Assembly: GCA_964019165.1 (NCBI GenBank)
Contig: OZ025267.1
Coordinates: forward strand, 14,365,324 to 14,429,323
Reading direction: 5' to 3'
Origin: Mastigias papua
Lineage: Eukaryota > Cnidaria > Scyphozoa > Rhizostomeae > Mastigiidae
DNA: 64,000 nt
Below the pieces are notes generated by a model. That model searched no databases. It saw only the letters and a list, made by a program, of their open reading frames with translations, and had not been told where the DNA came from. The position numbers were made by a program, and so were the translations under genes. Positions 60,698 to 64,000 of the stretch are shown here, piece after piece (within the stretch, counting starts at the first letter, position 1; every line of letters begins with the position of its first letter).

Positions 60698-63600
60698 GCT
60701 GCTATTCATTTTAATTACAAAAATGGTAGACAGCATGAGTTGGTAGTATGCCAACTAATGCGGATTCGACAGTAGGAGTAGAAAACACTATATGAGACAA
60801 TGGAATATTGGAAATTTGGAAAATGTAGGGGATCAAACTCATGTTGGACAATTGATAGATTGATAGCTTTCATTGATAAACAATCAGCGGTCCGATTTAT
60901 GTATCAAGAACATACGTGGACAAGTGCCGAAGAAAGCAACAAGATTTGCACTGCTACAGGTAGATTTTGTACGCAACTTACATCATATCAATGATAGAAG
61001 TGTTAAGTTTTTTAAGGTTGATAAGTACTCCAGATCTAAATCCTTTTGGAACAAAATGTAAGCAAAGATAGCACTCCAAAAGCAGATGGACAGCTGGTAA
61101 CAAGTGATACATTCTAGAACAATACCAGTATATTCTAAAGATAGATATTTAGTGCTCTATTACCAAAAGTAATCGCAACCTGCTTTACTAGAGCATAGGT
61201 AGGGAATCACCGTAAGACTTCATGTAAGCAGACGGTATGATGATATAAATGGAGCGCTGAGCAGTTCTGTAGCAAAAACTTGAAAAGTAGAATAAATCAA
61301 TAGTAAAAAAGAGGAATCAGTGAGTTTAGTAATGTTAGGAGAAGAGAAATACAGAAAAAGATGCTATCAGCCTTGGACAAGAAGAGGTACAGTGCTGACG
61401 GGATGGAAGAGCCGAGAGGAATTTATTGAAGTTTTAGATGGCAGAAACGAAAGTGGAAAAATGAAAGTTAGAACATTCAAAGCAACTGCAAAAGCAGCAA
61501 TGGTATATTTACAGCCCATCATTAAAACAATAGGAAACTGTATTAAAATTTAGATGTAAATACTGAGATGGATATTGGAACAGATTAGTAACGGAAGGGG
61601 AAGAAATAAAATAATCTAGAGAAGTTTGGGCTCTTCAAAAATACAACGTAAATACGAGAAGGGAAGTTGAAATGGCATTTGGAGACCTAAAGAGAATAGA
61701 CGCAGAGAAGAAATATGTAGTCAGTGGATGACGGAGTTGGGGCTTTTAGAAGAGTTGATAAATGCGACAAGCAAAAGGAAGCCAATAGAGAAAAGAAGAG
61801 GAGATTCTAGGTTTAGTAAAAAGATATACTGAAGAGAAAGAATGTTGCAGTGTATTTAGCAAAGTACGTTACTGCTATCAATATGATTAGAAATTTTACA
61901 AACAAAAATGAGTCAAGAAATAGAGACTGAAGTATAAGAAATTTCTGGGTTTTTTACAGAATATCTACTAATGAAGCTATTTTCTACACTTTATACTTCC
62001 CTGAACAGCATGCAATTACGTTACTTTTTCATCTTTAAATGATTTAAGCTATGTCAAAGTTCATAAATTCCTGCAACCTGCTATTGAATATATGTCGTGC
62101 TCTTTTATTTTAGAGTACATCTATTCCTAAGTTCAAGACAGCTCTTAAAAAGAAATCCGATATCTATAACGGGCAAGTTTCCGTGTATTTGAACTGCAAG
62201 ATATCAAGGTGTAATCACTTTTATTCCAGTAGGCAGCCATAGAAAATAGCTAACCTCACAGAACGTTCATAATTGTGTACGGAATACTTCATGAATGGAA
62301 GATCTTGCTTGCAACTCAAAAGTGATTCAAAATATGCAATCTCCTTTTCGTATCTAAGATCGATCTAAATTAGAATTAGAACTAATAGATTCAGAAAATT
62401 CATCTTTAATTAATTGTATAATCCTTCTAACCATAAAGCATAAAATCTGCGGTTTATGGCAGATATTAGTTTGATAACAACTTAGAAAAGTATGATTTAC
62501 TCTATCTTAAACAACATTGCATCCTTATACCCCATTTAATATTAGTTACTTAACAATCAGTCACTAAACGAAAATTCTAGAGCATTTAAATCAATCAAAC
62601 TCCATCTAAGAATTGAATTGCCGTAAATAATGTTTGCAGCTTTGAGAATACCATAAATCCAGGCTCGTTAACAAATAACATGACTGTTGTTTAATCCCCG
62701 AGACCTACTCATCTAAGCTCATGTAAAACCCTCTAGATTCCAATAAATTCGCCTCTTCAGTTACGTAAATACTGAATATCAGCCCTAATATTTGCGTTAC
62801 CACAATCAGACACAAAAAGGACTTAAATCGTACAGAGATAGCTAATGTTCATGAAAATAAAATTAACTCCAAACTTTACCTATGCTTTGAGACTACCAAT
62901 TTGAGGCAAAATTTCTTCCATCACTGTTTACTTCTAAAATTCACTCCAAAGACAAAAATAGAAAACAGAGGCCAGTTGAATTCTTGAGGCCTCTAAAAGC
63001 TGTGATACTGCAATAATACGGTTCATGACGTCTAAACAATGCTAAATACTTCCAAAGATTAGTGGAAAAAGGTAAACTTGCTCCAAATATAGCTTTAGTC
63101 TCTAGCTATTTCATCTAATGTTTGGTCGTTTCCTCTATGGCTCTGAATTCAAGGTTTAACATTAAGAACTTTGTATATTATACTTACAACTATTAACGTC
63201 AAATTAAATATAGGGCAAAATAATTGCATGTAGGCTCTTGCAAAAAGGTAGCAAAGCCAGAATTATCATATTTCTGGTTGAGTGACGTTTTGCAGTCAAT
63301 CTTAGTCATGCTTAACTGAAATGCTCTTCTAAACATAGTTTGCTATAGTATCTAATGGCAAGTTTGCTCAGCGGTTTGAGACACTTGCAAGCAATTGGAT
63401 TCTTGGAATACAAACTCAAGTAGAAACCCGGCCTAGTCAGCATGCTAATACACCGCTATTGGCTGTTTGCTACAGGTTCAAAAATCAAAACAGTCAACCA
63501 ATGATACCTTTGATCATGCTGCCTTTTGATGACTACCAACACCATTCCATAAGGTAGCTCTCATTTTCAGTCCACGAGGAAGCATTGAAAACAGTTGCTG

Positions 63601-64000
63601 AGCATTTTGCCGTACGCCATTCCAACTCTGTGTTTACAAAAACAAATAGATCATTCTATGCATGAACAATGACCAGAAAAGTGAATTAAAAGAACAGTTA
63701 AGATTTTCCTTTTTAAATTTAGTCTTATCTAATAACAAATAAAGCACAAAGTACTGCCTATATATATAGCTAGGAAAACACGCAAATACTGGTTTTGAAA
63801 ACCAAAATGTGCATGCGTTAAGAGTAATTTTGAGGGTGTTGTGCTATACCAGGGGTACCAAGGTGAAAGATTTGATACGTTCTATGCATGAAAACCGCAG
63901 AACATGCTTTATTCCAAAGACTTCCTTTTATAGAATGAAGAAATCTCTTGAGAGTAACAAGGTCAAATCTTTCCCAAAAACACTTTTCTTAAGTCGAGGA
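60698..64000. other. No gene recognised; two coding-like fragments
   Basis: Plus frames at 60873-61061 (NIRGQVPKKATRFALLQVDF, VKFFKVDKYSRSKSFWNKM) and 61320-61553 (RKRCYQPWTRRGTVLTGWKS, REEFIEVLDGRNESGKMKVR) have compositions unlike random AT-rich sequence. I cannot assign either to a family. The remainder to the window end shows nothing. Confidence 0.35.

Overview
The window looks like a gene-poor, repeat-rich stretch of an invertebrate metazoan nuclear genome. It is AT-rich, has no bacterial-style operons, and its long open frames are almost all pieces of retrotransposons. The mix of Penelope-like elements (PLEs), RTE and CR1/L2-type LINEs, a tRNA-derived SINE, short terminal-inverted-repeat elements, a THAP-domain remnant, a P2X7-C-terminal-like remnant and a remnant of a multicopy uncharacterised family would fit a cnidarian. 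That assignment is recalled from family distributions and is tentative. I see no intact host gene, tRNA, rRNA or CRISPR array.

Layout. 0-15 kb is mostly featureless, with one Penelope-like element (4332-5214) inserted into a decayed multicopy gene (3930-5596), and at 14.5-15.5 kb a THAP remnant facing a P2X7C-like remnant. 16.7-21.4 kb holds a pair of inverted 330-bp arms around an RTE insertion with a perfect 10-bp target-site duplication, then an almost intact CR1/L2-like reverse transcriptase with a (TAA)n tail, then an ORF-less inverted PLE pair. 25.5-28.6 kb has a larger PLE copy (RT end plus GIY-YIG endonuclease) with an 88-bp hairpin MITE inside its endonuclease, plus PLE fragments. 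30-54 kb carries scattered LINE remnants, tandem repeats, two SINE copies, MITEs and a solo PLE terminal repeat at 44.4 kb. 56.9-60.7 kb is a dense cluster of (TA)n tracts alternating with three long, near-perfect inverted repeats. 60.7-64 kb shows nothing I can name.

The unifying theme is Penelope-like retroelements with hammerhead-ribozyme-like motifs in their terminal repeats. One family (4.3, 5.1, 21.1, 21.4, 25.6, 26.9, 27.4 and 44.5 kb) has a minimal type I hammerhead layout: 6-bp stem I, CTGACGA and GAA core, and tiny stems II and III. Two further families in the (TA)n cluster carry hammerhead-like motifs with palindromic stem III sequences, suggesting they work as dimers. In every inverted pair the ribozyme motifs point outward and the truncated coding end, when present, lies at the centre. 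Paralogous copies and target-site duplications inside the window allow several insertion events to be ordered without outside data.
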